A stretch of DNA of 39,839 bases from an uncultured Collinsella sp. GTDB lineage: Bacteria; Actinomycetota; Coriobacteriia; Coriobacteriales; Coriobacteriaceae. Below are positions 21,565 to 30,085 of this stretch, piece by piece. Location: positions 1 through 39,839 of the forward strand of contig CALDWI010000052.1 of NCBI GenBank assembly GCA_937923795.1, in the 5' to 3' direction. Below the pieces are notes generated by a model, which saw only the letters and a list, made by a program, of their open reading frames with translations, was not told the DNA's origin and did no database searches. A program made the position numbers and the translations under genes. Position 1 is the stretch's first letter. The number at the start of each line of letters is the position of its first letter.

Positions 21565-24342
21565 TTACTTCTTCCCGAATTTAATCTTGATGGCGCGCTT
21601 GAGCGCGTACTTGCCCAGGCTTGGAAGCTTTTGCTCGTATTTGACCATCGTGGAGCACTCGGGGCGGTCGCGATCCAGATGGATGGCGTCGAACGCGCAC
21701 TTGGTGGTGCACAGGCCGCAGCCGATGCACTTGTTGGGGTCGACGATCGAGGCGCCGCAGCCCAGGCAGCGGGCGGTCTCGGCGCGCACCTGCTCCTCGG
21801 TAAAGGTCTCAACATACTCGCTAAACGGTGCAGCCTTCTCGCGTTCGCGGTCCACATGCGCAACCTCGCGGCTCGCGTTGTCGTAGCTCTCGATCACGAC
21901 ATCGTCGCGGTCGAGCGCGGTGTAGCGGCGCTGGTTGCGGCCGATGGTGAGCGTGGAGCCCGGCTGCACAAAGCGATGGATGGACACCGCGGCCTCGTGA
22001 CCGGCGGCGATAGCGTCGATGGCAAAGCTGGGGCCGGTGTAGACGTCGCCGCCCACAAAGATGTCGGGTTCGGCGGTCTGGTAAGTCTGGGGATCGGCAA
22101 GGGCACCCTGGCCGCGGCCGAGCTCCACCTTGGAGCCAGCCAGCAGGTCGCCCCACACAATGGACTGGCCAATCGACATGACGACACGGTCGGCATCGAC
22201 ACGGCGCAGATCGTTCTCGTCGTACTCGGGCGCAAAACGGCCCTCGTCGTCAAAGACACGCGTGCAGCGCTTGAAGGTGATACCGCATACACGACCGGCC
22301 TCGTCCAGGTGAATCTCCTTGGGGCCCCAGCCGCAGCTGATGTGAGCGCCGTCCTCAACGGCCTCGCGACGTTCCTCCTCGCTGGCGGGCATCTGGGCCT
22401 CGCTCTCCAGGCAGAACATCTCAACGTGCTCGGAACCCAGACGGCAGGCGTTGCGCGCGACATCGATAGCCACGTTGCCGCCGCCCACCACAATGGTGCG
22501 GCCGGGCAACGCGTCGATCTTGCCACTGTTGACCTCGCGCAAAAAGTCGACGGCCACGGTCACGTCCACGGCATCCTCGCCCGGAATACCGGCAAGGCGG
22601 CCGCCCTGGCAGCCAATAGCAACGTAGAAGGCCTTAAAGCCCTGCTCGCGCAGCTCGTCGAGCGTCACGTCGCGACCGACCTCCACGCCATAGCGGAACT
22701 CGGCACCCATCAGGCGAATGATCTCGACCTCGGCCTCGATAACATCCTTCTGCAGCTTAAAGCTGGGAATGCCATAGGTGAGCATGCCACCCGGGCGCTC
22801 GTTCTTCTCGAACACGACGGGCTTGTAGCCCTTCTCGGCCAGATAGAAGGCGCAGGACAGGCCGGCCGGACCGGCACCGATGATGGCGATCTTCTGATCA
22901 AAGCCGCCAGCGCGCGTCGGCGTAACCACGGGCGGGACGTAGCGGGTCGCGGCATCCAGATCGCGCTGGGCGATGAACTTCTTGACCTCGTCGATAGCCA
23001 CGGCGGCATCCACACGGCCGCGGGTGCAGGCATCCTCACAGCGGCGGTTGCACACACGGCCGCAGATAGCGGGCAGCGGGTTCTCGCGCTTAATGAGTGC
23101 TAGGGCCTCGTCATAGCGACCCTGCGCCGCGAGCTTTAAGTAGCCCTGAACGGCAACGTGCGCGGGGCAGGCCGTCTTGCAGGGAGCGGTGCCGGACTCA
23201 TGCGTCTCGATACGGTTGTCGTTGCGGTAGTTGGGCGACCACTTGGTGTGATCCCATTTGGTGGCGTCGGGCAGCTCCTGGCGCGGATACTCGGGCACCT
23301 GTCCGCCGGCCTTTTTGCTGCAGAGCTTCTGGCCGAGCTTGGCGGCGCCGGCCGGGCACACCTCAACGCAGCGACCGCAGGCAACGCACTTGTCCTTCTC
23401 GACCTTGGCGACATAGGCCGAGCGCGACAGGTTGGGCGTGTTGAACAGCTGCGAGGTGCGCAGGGCGTAGCACACGTTGACGTTGCAGTTGCAGATGGCG
23501 AAGATCTTGTTCTCGCCGTCGATATTGGTGATCTGGTGCACAAAGCCGTTGTCCTCGGCCTGGCGCAGGATGTCGTAAACCTCGTCGCGGGTCACGTAAT
23601 GGCCACGATCGGTCTCAACCACGTAGTCGGCCATATCGCCCACGGCGATACACCAATCGGCCGGGTCGTCGGCGCAGCCCTCACCCATCACGCGACGGCT
23701 CGCGCGGCAGCTGCAGGTGCTAGCGGCATATTTGCCATCGTATTTGTCGAGCCAATGCTCGATATGCTCAATCGGTACCGAGGTGCTCGCGGCGTCGATA
23801 GCCTTCTCGACCGGAATGACATGCATGCCGATACCGGCGCCTCCGGGCGGCACCATCGGCGTGGCCTTCGACAGCGGTCCCTTGGACGCCTGCTCAAAGA
23901 ACTTGGCATAGACCGGGTGCTCCTCGAGCTGGCTCACGCGCATGTTGAGGAACTCGGCGGAACCCGGCACCAGCATGGGCAGCACCCACTGCTTGGCGCG
24001 CTCGGGGTTTTCCCAGTTGTACTCGAGCAGACCCGTGTAGCTCATGTCGTCGAGCATCTTCTCGATATCGGCTTCGGGCATGCCGGTGAGCTTGACCATC
24101 TCGGGCAGCGTATAGGGACGGCGCATCTTCATCTTGCAGAGCACTTCGGCCTGCTCGTCGGTTGCGGCCTCGGCAAACGACCAGTACTCGTAGCCCAGCA
24201 GCTCATCGCGATGCAGCAGACGGTTGGTGCAGTGCTCGCACAGTTTGACGATGGCCTCGCGCGGATGCTCCGGTATCGGCGGCACGAACTCCGCGCCGAT
24301 ATCGGGCTCGGTATAGCTAATCCCCGGTCCGTTGAGAATCAT
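21565..24342 (-). CDS. Large multi-cluster Fe-S / FAD / NAD(P) oxidoreductase (GltD-like core)
   Basis: The product is 925 residues. Residues 1-110 hold a C35-x2-C38 pair and a helical region. C210, C212, C223 and C231, with ICNCNVNVC (284-291), form a second cysteine-rich module. A ferredoxin motif CVACGRCVEVCP (319-330) follows. Residues 388-440 are the Fe-S domain of GltD/DPYD-type enzymes (CKTACP, CGRVCNRRCEDAC), then an FAD fold (IGAGPAGLSC, 488-497) and a second Rossmann fold (VVGGGNVAIDVAR, 618-630). A C-terminal 2[4Fe-4S] region (C859, C862, C872, C875, C878, C882) and a basic tail end it. It probably splits or funnels electrons between NAD(P)H and ferredoxins; the substrate is unknown. 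ATG 24342 follows GAAGGGA; the upstream open frame lacks family features. Confidence 0.88.
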   Translation of the reverse strand: MILNGPGISYTEPDIGAEFVPPIPEHPREAIVKLCEHCTNRLLHRDELLGYEYWSFAEAATDEQAEVLCKMKMRRPYTLPEMVKLTGMPEADIEKMLDDMSYTGLLEYNWENPERAKQWVLPMLVPGSAEFLNMRVSQLEEHPVYAKFFEQASKGPLSKATPMVPPGGAGIGMHVIPVEKAIDAASTSVPIEHIEHWLDKYDGKYAASTCSCRASRRVMGEGCADDPADWCIAVGDMADYVVETDRGHYVTRDEVYDILRQAEDNGFVHQITNIDGENKIFAICNCNVNVCYALRTSQLFNTPNLSRSAYVAKVEKDKCVACGRCVEVCPAGAAKLGQKLCSKKAGGQVPEYPRQELPDATKWDHTKWSPNYRNDNRIETHESGTAPCKTACPAHVAVQGYLKLAAQGRYDEALALIKRENPLPAICGRVCNRRCEDACTRGRVDAAVAIDEVKKFIAQRDLDAATRYVPPVVTPTRAGGFDQKIAIIGAGPAGLSCAFYLAEKGYKPVVFEKNERPGGMLTYGIPSFKLQKDVIEAEVEIIRLMGAEFRYGVEVGRDVTLDELREQGFKAFYVAIGCQGGRLAGIPGEDAVDVTVAVDFLREVNSGKIDALPGRTIVVGGGNVAIDVARNACRLGSEHVEMFCLESEAQMPASEEERREAVEDGAHISCGWGPKEIHLDEAGRVCGITFKRCTRVFDDEGRFAPEYDENDLRRVDADRVVMSIGQSIVWGDLLAGSKVELGRGQGALADPQTYQTAEPDIFVGGDVYTGPSFAIDAIAAGHEAAVSIHRFVQPGSTLTIGRNQRRYTALDRDDVVIESYDNASREVAHVDREREKAAPFSEYVETFTEEQVRAETARCLGCGASIVDPNKCIGCGLCTTKCAFDAIHLDRDRPECSTMVKYEQKLPSLGKYALKRAIKIKFGKK

Positions 24343-24435
24343 GGTTGTCCCTTCTCTTGCCACAGCCCGGCGAGACCGCGGCGCCCCTCTTTTTTTGCAG
24401 GCCGGGCATGCCCCATGCCGTTCACCCGCCATTAG

Positions 24436-24505
24436 TTGACATTGTGTCAAAAATAGTATTGACGAACCGTCAACAATATTCAAGACTGTTAGGCGAACGG
24501 TCAGG
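24436..24505. promoter_or_regulatory. TetR-type operators between divergent genes
   Basis: Two perfect 15-base palindromes share one design: TTGACA-TTG-TGTCAA (24436-24450) and TTGACG-AAC-CGTCAA (24459-24473). A third, weaker match with GGCGAACGGTCA lies near 24491-24502. They occupy the 190 bases between the oxidoreductase gene (minus) and the tetR gene (plus) and overlap any -35 boxes there. Control of both genes by the TetR protein is the natural reading. Confidence 0.7.
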
Positions 24506-24532
24506 CAAAAGAGGATGAAAGGCGGCAAAAAC

Positions 24533-25195
24533 ATGGGCAACAACACAGCAGATACCTCTGTGGTCGATGCCGTTCCCGCATCCGATAGCGCGGCAAAGCG
24601 CCTGACGGGCGACGAACGCCGTCGCGAGATCCTCGATGCCGTACGTACCGTAAGCTCCGAGCTGGGCGTGTCCCACCTATCGGTATCGGCCGTGACCAAG
24701 CGAGCCGGCTGCACGCGTTCATTGTTCTACCACTACTTTGCCGATATGGACGCCGCCGTCACCGCCGTCATGGACGAGGCGATCGACGGCTTTATCTCCG
24801 AGCTCGAGCAGTGGAACGCCAGCCGCACGGTTGGCGACATCGAGGGCGCGCTCGACACCATCGCCCCGCTCTTTAAGCGCCTGGTCGCCAGCGGCCACGA
24901 GCTGCCGAGCACGCTCACCTCGAGCAGCGGCGCGCTCTACGGCGGCTTTTTGCACAACGTGGTCCAGCGCGTGGCGCAGTATATCTGCGACACCACCGTA
25001 GTGGATTTTGTCGCCCATCATGAGCTACGCATCGACCATGTCTACGAGACGTTCTACACCCTCATCATGGGTCTTTTGATGTATATCCGCACGCACCCCG
25101 ATGTGCCCGACGAAACGGTCAAGGAAATCATCGCCTCGACACTTCACATCGAGGGCTATACCGCCAAGTATCCGGAGCGCAAGCCCCAGAACTGA
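24533..25195 (+). CDS. TetR/AcrR family transcriptional regulator
   Basis: The 220-residue product has a disordered 25-residue start and a TetR DNA-binding domain (about 28-75): RREILDAVRTVSSELGVSHLSVSAVTKRAGCTRSLFYHYFADMDAAV, with the helix-turn-helix at 49-70. The remaining helices form a ligand-binding domain of unknown specificity. AAAGGCGG seven bases before ATG 24533 is a better ribosome site than that of ATG 24515, where the purine run touches the start. It diverges from the Fe-S oxidoreductase gene and is followed, 63 bases on, by a membrane-protein gene in the same direction, so it probably controls both. Confidence 0.93.
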   Translation: MGNNTADTSVVDAVPASDSAAKRLTGDERRREILDAVRTVSSELGVSHLSVSAVTKRAGCTRSLFYHYFADMDAAVTAVMDEAIDGFISELEQWNASRTVGDIEGALDTIAPLFKRLVASGHELPSTLTSSSGALYGGFLHNVVQRVAQYICDTTVVDFVAHHELRIDHVYETFYTLIMGLLMYIRTHPDVPDETVKEIIASTLHIEGYTAKYPERKPQN

Positions 25196-25258
25196 CGACA
25201 TTTGGCCAAACTGCCCGCGATCAGAAGAGGGGCCGCGGGCGTGTGAAAGGAGAGCAGC

Positions 25259-26266
25259 ATGCTGTTCGATGTTTGGGGTAGCGATACCCTTATCCACTGG
25301 GCCGGCTGGGCCATGGTCTTTATTGGCCTCATCGTGCTCAACGAGGTCGGCCGCCGCACTAAGCTGGGCGCGGCAATCATCTTTGGCGTGGCTCCGCTGG
25401 CCATGACCATCTACTGCGTCGCCATCGCCATCGGCGTCTCGCAGGGTGCCGAGTGGGCGCTCACCAACCCCACCCATGTGTACCAGAACAGCTGGTTCCA
25501 CTACGCCAAGGTATACGCGGCGCTGGCCGGTTGCTGGGGCTTCATTGCCATTAAGTACCAGTGGGGCAAGATTGGCAAGGCGCATTGGTTCCGCGCATGG
25601 CCGTTTGTGATCGTCGCCATCAACATCATGATCGCCGTCGTGTCCGACTTTGAGAGCGCCTATCACTTCTTTGTCCTGGGCGAGTCCACCTGGGTCACCT
25701 CCGAAGGTGCTACGCAGCTGGCCGGCTGGAACAACGTGTTCAACGGCATCGCCGGTATTATCAACATCTTCTGCATGACCGGTTGGTGGAGCGTCTACGC
25801 CTCCGAGGATCAGACCGACATGCTGTGGCCCGATATGACCTGGGTCTACATCATCGCCTACGATATCTGGAACTTCTGCTACACCTACAACTGCCTGCCC
25901 ACCCACTCCTGGTTCTGCGGCTTTGCGCTGCTGCTGGCGCCCACCGTCGCCGCCTTTATCTGGAACAAGGGCGGCTGGATCCAGAACCGCGCCTTTACGC
26001 TTGCTATTTGGTGCATGTTTGCCCAGGTGTTCCCGTACTTCCAGGAGGAGTCCATCTTTGTGACCCACTCCACGCTCGACCCCGGCGCCGCCACCGCGGT
26101 CTCGATCGCCGCACTGGTCGCCAACGTCGCCGCGATCATCTACATCGCCTACCGTGCCAAGAAGCTCGGCCGCAATCCCTACAAGCAGGATGTCTTTGAG
26201 GGCACCAGCGATTGGGAGAAGGCTACCGCTCGCCGCGCCAAGGTGGATTACGCACACGCCGAGTAA
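25259..26266 (+). CDS. Multi-pass membrane protein (possibly DUF5692)
   Basis: The product is 335 residues with about eight to ten hydrophobic segments and many Trp residues. Distinctive stretches are the start MLFDVWGSDTLIHWAGWAMV, then YQNSWFHYAKVYAALAGCWGF, FNGIAGIINIFCMTGWWSVYASEDQTDMLWPDMTW and FCYTYNCLPTHSWFCGFALLLAPT. Several Cys and His residues lie near the membrane face. It resembles a Coriobacteriia family I recall as DUF5692; function unknown. AAAGGAG six bases before the ATG sets the start. By position it is part of the TetR-oxidoreductase locus and may carry the oxidoreductase substrate or take its electrons; this is inference. Confidence 0.85.
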   Translation: MLFDVWGSDTLIHWAGWAMVFIGLIVLNEVGRRTKLGAAIIFGVAPLAMTIYCVAIAIGVSQGAEWALTNPTHVYQNSWFHYAKVYAALAGCWGFIAIKYQWGKIGKAHWFRAWPFVIVAINIMIAVVSDFESAYHFFVLGESTWVTSEGATQLAGWNNVFNGIAGIINIFCMTGWWSVYASEDQTDMLWPDMTWVYIIAYDIWNFCYTYNCLPTHSWFCGFALLLAPTVAAFIWNKGGWIQNRAFTLAIWCMFAQVFPYFQEESIFVTHSTLDPGAATAVSIAALVANVAAIIYIAYRAKKLGRNPYKQDVFEGTSDWEKATARRAKVDYAHAE

Positions 26267-26337
26267 CGCGCCTGGCGCAGACATCGCTTGAGCACGAAGC
26301 AGCATAGCCGGCTCCGCGCAACTCAACGCATTGTAGA

Positions 26338-26377
26338 GCCCCCGGAATGTGATTCGTTCGCGTTCCGGGGGCCTTTT
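26338..26377 (+). terminator. Intrinsic terminator after the membrane-protein gene
   Basis: GCCCCCGGAA pairs with TTCCGGGGGC over 10 bp around a 15-base loop and is followed by CTTTTG. It lies 71 bases after the stop. Confidence 0.85.
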
Positions 26378-26499
26378 GCCGCCGCGAGGATGCGGCCGAA
26401 CGATGCGCTCGAGTTAAATCGGATCTTATATTTCGCACGCGCTTTATATGGCTCCATTTTTGGGTACAGTGTTGTCCCGATATTGAGCTTGGGGGATAT

Positions 26500-27996
26500 A
26501 TGAAAGATGAGACGATGGGCCAAGAGGATGCGGCCCAAGATGCAGAAGCTTGCGCTGAGGCCTTGGAGAGCTTAGACCGGATTTCACTCGATGAGATTGC
26601 GTTTGACGATTCGGGCGTTGATGTGCAGGATGAGCCGGAAACCGAGGCGCAATCCGATGATCAGGATGCAGGCGACGTTGAGCCTGCCGAGGATGAGGCA
26701 GATCACGAAGACACCGAAAGCGAGGCCGGCAACCAGCCCGAATCCGACACGGGCGAGGAAACCGTCTTGCTCGACAGCTTACCGGCCGAGGATTCGCTGA
26801 CCCGCGAGCTTCCTGGCCTGGGTTCCGCACCAGCCGTGGACGAGACCATCGCCATGGGCGATATTCCCCTACCATCCGTTCCCTCGGCACGCGAGGCCGA
26901 GGTTCGCCATCGCAAGATGTCGCCCAAGCGCCGCAACCTGATGGTTGCCGGCGTTGTGGCCGTCGCGCTCGTCGCCGGCGGCGCAGGCTATGCTGCCTGG
27001 AACGGATATCAGCAAGAGCAGGCTGCCACTGTCGCCGCCAATGCCCACACGATGATGTCAGTGCAGATTGGCGTGCAGGCCGCGGGCCTCGACTGTTCCA
27101 CTGGCTCAAAGATCCCCGTGCAGGTGAGTGGCCAGGACTCCGACGGCTCTTCTGTGAGCGAAACACTCTACGTTGACGAGCACGGCCGCGGCATCAAACT
27201 GCTGCCCGGCGATTACACGCTCTCCATCGCTGCCTCCCCCATCGCGGCCGACGGCACCATCTATACCGTCCCGACCACCAAGACGCAGGTCACCGTTAAG
27301 AGCGATGGACAGGATTTAAGTGCCCAGGCCACCTTTAAGCTCAAGGTGCCTTCGGCCGACACGGTGACTGACGACCAGATCGATGCCGCCGCCAAGTATG
27401 CCGAGGAGGGCGGTGCGAGCTCCGCTGCGGCTGCCAAAGTGCTCCAGCAGGCAGCAACCGCGCGGCGCGACGCCGCCGTCAATGCCGTGAGCGCGCAAAA
27501 GGCACAGGCGTCCCGTGATGCTGACGCTCGCCACAAGGCAACCGACCTCTACCAGCTCGATATTCCCGTCGAGTGGTACGGCAAGGTCGCAACTTGGCAA
27601 AACGGAAGCACGCTATGCATCTATCTGGGCGACGACGCCAATACGCCGCTCGTGACGCTCGTTGCGGTGCGCGAGGGCGAGAGCTTTACGCCCGATGAAG
27701 GCGATACGGTTTTGGGCGCGGCCAATCTAGGCAACGGTTATACCGTCTACGCCAGCGGCCCCGTCTATCCGTACGTGGTGCCCCAGACCATCAACGGACG
27801 GACGCAGAACCCCGTGTCAACCTACCCCATGGACACGGCCATTGAGCTTGTCGAGCTTACGACCGGCAACCGCTACACCTATAGCCAGATCAAGAACGAC
27901 CTGGTTGGCAAAGACGGCAACGCAGACGCCGCCACCAAACTCGAGACCGACTACCTCGCCCAGATTCTCCTGCCGAGCATCAAAGCCCAGGACTAG
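26500..27996 (+). CDS. Single-pass membrane protein with acidic cytoplasmic region, unrecognised
   Basis: The product is 498 residues. The first 135 are strongly acidic (Asp/Glu/Gln-rich) and probably disordered. A basic patch (HRKMSPKRRN) precedes one membrane helix (about 148-166). Outside, residues about 180-285 have a prealbumin-like pattern (VDEHGRGIKLLPGDYTLSIAASPIAADGTIYTV), then an Ala/Gln helical stretch (about 290-340) and a C-terminal domain with DLYQLDIPVEWYGKVATWQNGSTLCIYLGDD. The acidic tail with threonines (DETIAMGD, EETVLL) could be a kinase or FHA target, but no evidence shows it. GGGGG four to five bases before the ATG sets the start. It stands alone, between a terminator and a convergent gene. 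Confidence 0.75.
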   Translation: MKDETMGQEDAAQDAEACAEALESLDRISLDEIAFDDSGVDVQDEPETEAQSDDQDAGDVEPAEDEADHEDTESEAGNQPESDTGEETVLLDSLPAEDSLTRELPGLGSAPAVDETIAMGDIPLPSVPSAREAEVRHRKMSPKRRNLMVAGVVAVALVAGGAGYAAWNGYQQEQAATVAANAHTMMSVQIGVQAAGLDCSTGSKIPVQVSGQDSDGSSVSETLYVDEHGRGIKLLPGDYTLSIAASPIAADGTIYTVPTTKTQVTVKSDGQDLSAQATFKLKVPSADTVTDDQIDAAAKYAEEGGASSAAAAKVLQQAATARRDAAVNAVSAQKAQASRDADARHKATDLYQLDIPVEWYGKVATWQNGSTLCIYLGDDANTPLVTLVAVREGESFTPDEGDTVLGAANLGNGYTVYASGPVYPYVVPQTINGRTQNPVSTYPMDTAIELVELTTGNRYTYSQIKNDLVGKDGNADAATKLETDYLAQILLPSIKAQD

Positions 27997-28069
27997 CCTG
28001 GCACAGCAAGGTGCTCCCCAACCGTGATGAAGGAGCCAGGAGGTCCTGACCCCACAGGCCTATAGATGA

Positions 28070-29422
28070 TTAGGCAAGGAGCCACTTCCATGCGGGCATA
28101 ACGTGTACCACACCGTGCTCGCATGGAATATCGGTCTGTTCATCCATGGTAACGATTGCCGACTCGCCAAGATCGAACTGGGCCATCGAGGCATCAAGCG
28201 CGGCAATTTCGCGCTCGCGCATCTTCTCACTTGCCATATCCGCGCTCACCTGAATCAGGCTATAAGCCCGCATGAGAAGTGCGTCCCCAGCAACAAAGTC
28301 CACCTCATGGCTTTTACTCTTCTCTTTGATCAGCAGACGGCAGACCGAGCCGGTCCTCACCGCGGGAGTCCTTCTTCTTAGCGCATTGAACACTGCGGTC
28401 TCGAGCCTCTGGCCCTGGTCCAATGCCGATGCGGGAGAGAATGCTCCAAACATCGCAGGATCGACAGCGTAGACCTTAGACGCAGACCGCATGTTATTTG
28501 CCAGTGAACGCGTGAACTCCGGCACAGAAAACAACAGGTAGGCGTCCTCATAATACTCAAGTAAGTCGCTGAGCGAATTACGACTGACGGGTATCTGCCT
28601 GCTCTTGAACTCGTTATACACTTTGTTCACCGACAGCTCTCGTCCCGAAGATGCCATACACCGCGTCAGGAACAGCGATGCCAGGCGAGGGTTCTTGACG
28701 TCGTAGCGTTCAACGACGTCCATGGCGACCGTTCGCGAAGCATATTCCTGTAGCAGCTGAATCGCGTCTGCGGGCGTCTGCCCAAGTGTCGCGATGAATC
28801 CCCCTCGTTCAAGATATCCGATCAGATGATGTCGAAGCAGCGCTGCATCGCTTGGGGAAAAGGTCGCATCTGGCTCGAAAACGTTCCCCGTCTTATATCG
28901 AACGTATTCCGAAAAACTCAACGGAAAAAGCTCCCGTATAAGAGAACGACCCCTGAACTCGCTCTTAAGCTCTGAGGACAGCATCTTGGAAGAAGATCCC
29001 GTCACATAGACGGTCGCTTTCTCCGTATCGACTACACGCCGCAGAAACGCACCCCAATCGGGAATTTCCTGGATCTCGTCAAAGAAAATGTAAGCGCCCT
29101 CGGTTCGAGCAACAGGATACAGCGCATAGAACGTGTCGAGCACGTCCGCCAGCAGCGATGGCTCATACGGGCGCAAGCGCTCATCCTCAAAATTGAAGTA
29201 AAGCATCCGGTCAAGCTCGACGCCCCGGCTCTGAAGCCGCCGCATCTCCTGATACAGGCGATACGTCTTTCCACAACGGCGGGCCCCCACAACCACATTT
29301 ACGATGTTGTCACGCTTTGGCTCCTGTGGGTTTTCCAGATCAAGGTCTCGCTCAAAGACCTGCGGAACCCCCTGCTGTTCAAAGTCCTTTATTTTCTGGG
29401 CGATCAAGTCGTTGAATGCCAT
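28070..29422 (-). CDS. AAA ATPase with DUF4143 domain
   Basis: The 450-residue product is of the AAA_14/DUF4143 type. It has a Walker A GARRCGKT (46-53), a Walker B YIFFDEIQEIPDWG (111-124), sensor-like VYVTGSSSKML (138-148), and the family's FRGRSLIRELFPLSFSEYV. A winged-helix region (about 230-300) and a C-terminal part with KSHEVDFVAGD, resembling a PD-(D/E)xK core, complete it. Such genes occur singly in gut bacteria and are often linked to mobile or defence regions; the role is unproven. GGAG precedes the ATG closely. Its promoter sits in the loop of a 24-bp perfect inverted repeat. Base use is more AT-rich than in neighbouring genes, which suggests transfer. Confidence 0.9.
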   Translation of the reverse strand: MAFNDLIAQKIKDFEQQGVPQVFERDLDLENPQEPKRDNIVNVVVGARRCGKTYRLYQEMRRLQSRGVELDRMLYFNFEDERLRPYEPSLLADVLDTFYALYPVARTEGAYIFFDEIQEIPDWGAFLRRVVDTEKATVYVTGSSSKMLSSELKSEFRGRSLIRELFPLSFSEYVRYKTGNVFEPDATFSPSDAALLRHHLIGYLERGGFIATLGQTPADAIQLLQEYASRTVAMDVVERYDVKNPRLASLFLTRCMASSGRELSVNKVYNEFKSRQIPVSRNSLSDLLEYYEDAYLLFSVPEFTRSLANNMRSASKVYAVDPAMFGAFSPASALDQGQRLETAVFNALRRRTPAVRTGSVCRLLIKEKSKSHEVDFVAGDALLMRAYSLIQVSADMASEKMREREIAALDASMAQFDLGESAIVTMDEQTDIPCEHGVVHVMPAWKWLLA

Positions 29423-29429
29423 GATTCTC

Positions 29430-29491
29430 CAATCTTGCTCTCTAGCTAATCAAAATTATACTGATTCTTGATTAGCTAGAGAGCAAGATTG
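29430..29491 (-). promoter_or_regulatory. Perfect 24-bp inverted repeat with -10 element in its loop
   Basis: Arms 29430-29453 and 29468-29491 are exact complements (core CTTGCTCTCTAGCTAATCAA) around 14 bases. On the minus strand the loop contains TATAAT. The right edge is eight bases before the ATPase start, so the arm spans promoter, transcription start and leader. An extra TTTGATTAGC lies at 29499-29508. Either an autoregulatory operator or a recombination site would fit. Confidence 0.7.
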
Positions 29492-29665
29492 TGTGTAGTT
29501 TGATTAGCACTTAAGCAAGTTTTATCACCGTTATTGCTCCGAAGGATATCGAGTGGCTAAGAGGACAACCGAGCTCGAATGCGACTCCCCGAGCAGCCAA
29601 TTTGGCAGTCAATTTGGGACGGGGCTTTTTTGACTACCCTCCCCCTGCAGAAAAATCCCTAACGC

Positions 29666-29732
29666 AGTTGCGGTGAAATGGGGACTGTTTTTGCTGGTCA
29701 AACCGCAAAACAGTCCCTATTTCACCGCAACT
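29666..29732. repeat. Palindromic element, family A, copy 2
   Basis: Arms of 26 bases (29666-29691 and 29707-29732), AGTTGCGGTGAAAT then GGGACTGTTTT, match with one difference around a 15-base loop. The outer bases AGTTGCGGTGRAATAG match copy 1 at 17245-17313, while the inner parts differ. It lies 24 bases after the stop of the 64-residue gene. The rest of 29492-29756 shows no gene; GGGACGGGGCTTTTTT at about 29617-29632 is terminator-like without a clear stem. Confidence 0.8.
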
Positions 29733-29756
29733 TATTGGTGGCCTTTTTGGTGGCAC

Positions 29757-29951
29757 TCAGCGCCAGGGATCGGCTTCGAACATCGGCTCGCGCTCGGGGC
29801 GGCGATCGCTGTAGGGATCGTAGCCGTCGTCGTCCTCGTTCTCGGCACGGATGTAGGGGTCGCGCGGCTTAGGTGCCGGCTTAGGTGCAGGCTTGGGTGC
29901 GGCGGGTGCGGCATCGGCCGCCGGCGCGTTCGTCTTGTTCTCGTCTTTCAT
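29757..29951 (-). CDS. Small Pro/Lys/Ala-rich acidic protein, 64 residues
   Basis: The product has an Ala/Pro/Lys repeat in its first half (APKPAPKPAPKP near 17-29) and an acidic Asp/Glu/Arg/Tyr second half (NEDDDGYDPYSDRRPEREPMFEADPWR). It is probably disordered. AAGGAG eight bases before the ATG supports translation. It lies downstream of clpB on the same strand but beyond a strong terminator. No family is recognised. Confidence 0.6.
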   Translation of the reverse strand: MKDENKTNAPAADAAPAAPKPAPKPAPKPRDPYIRAENEDDDGYDPYSDRRPEREPMFEADPWR

Positions 29952-30003
29952 CTACATAGCTCCTTGCCATGTACTCATGTTCAACACCATCGATTGTCGC
30001 ACG

Positions 30004-30038
30004 AAAAAGGGCGGCGGACCCAATTGGATCCGCCGCCC
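30004..30038 (-). terminator. Terminator of clpB
   Basis: On the minus strand GGGCGGCGGATCC pairs with GGGTCCGCCGCCC (10 bp plus an inner extension) and is followed by TTTTT. It lies about 48 bases after the clpB stop. Confidence 0.9.
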
Positions 30039-30085
30039 TTGGCGTTTAGGGACGACTGGCAGATTTTAAGGCATGGCCCAAAAAT

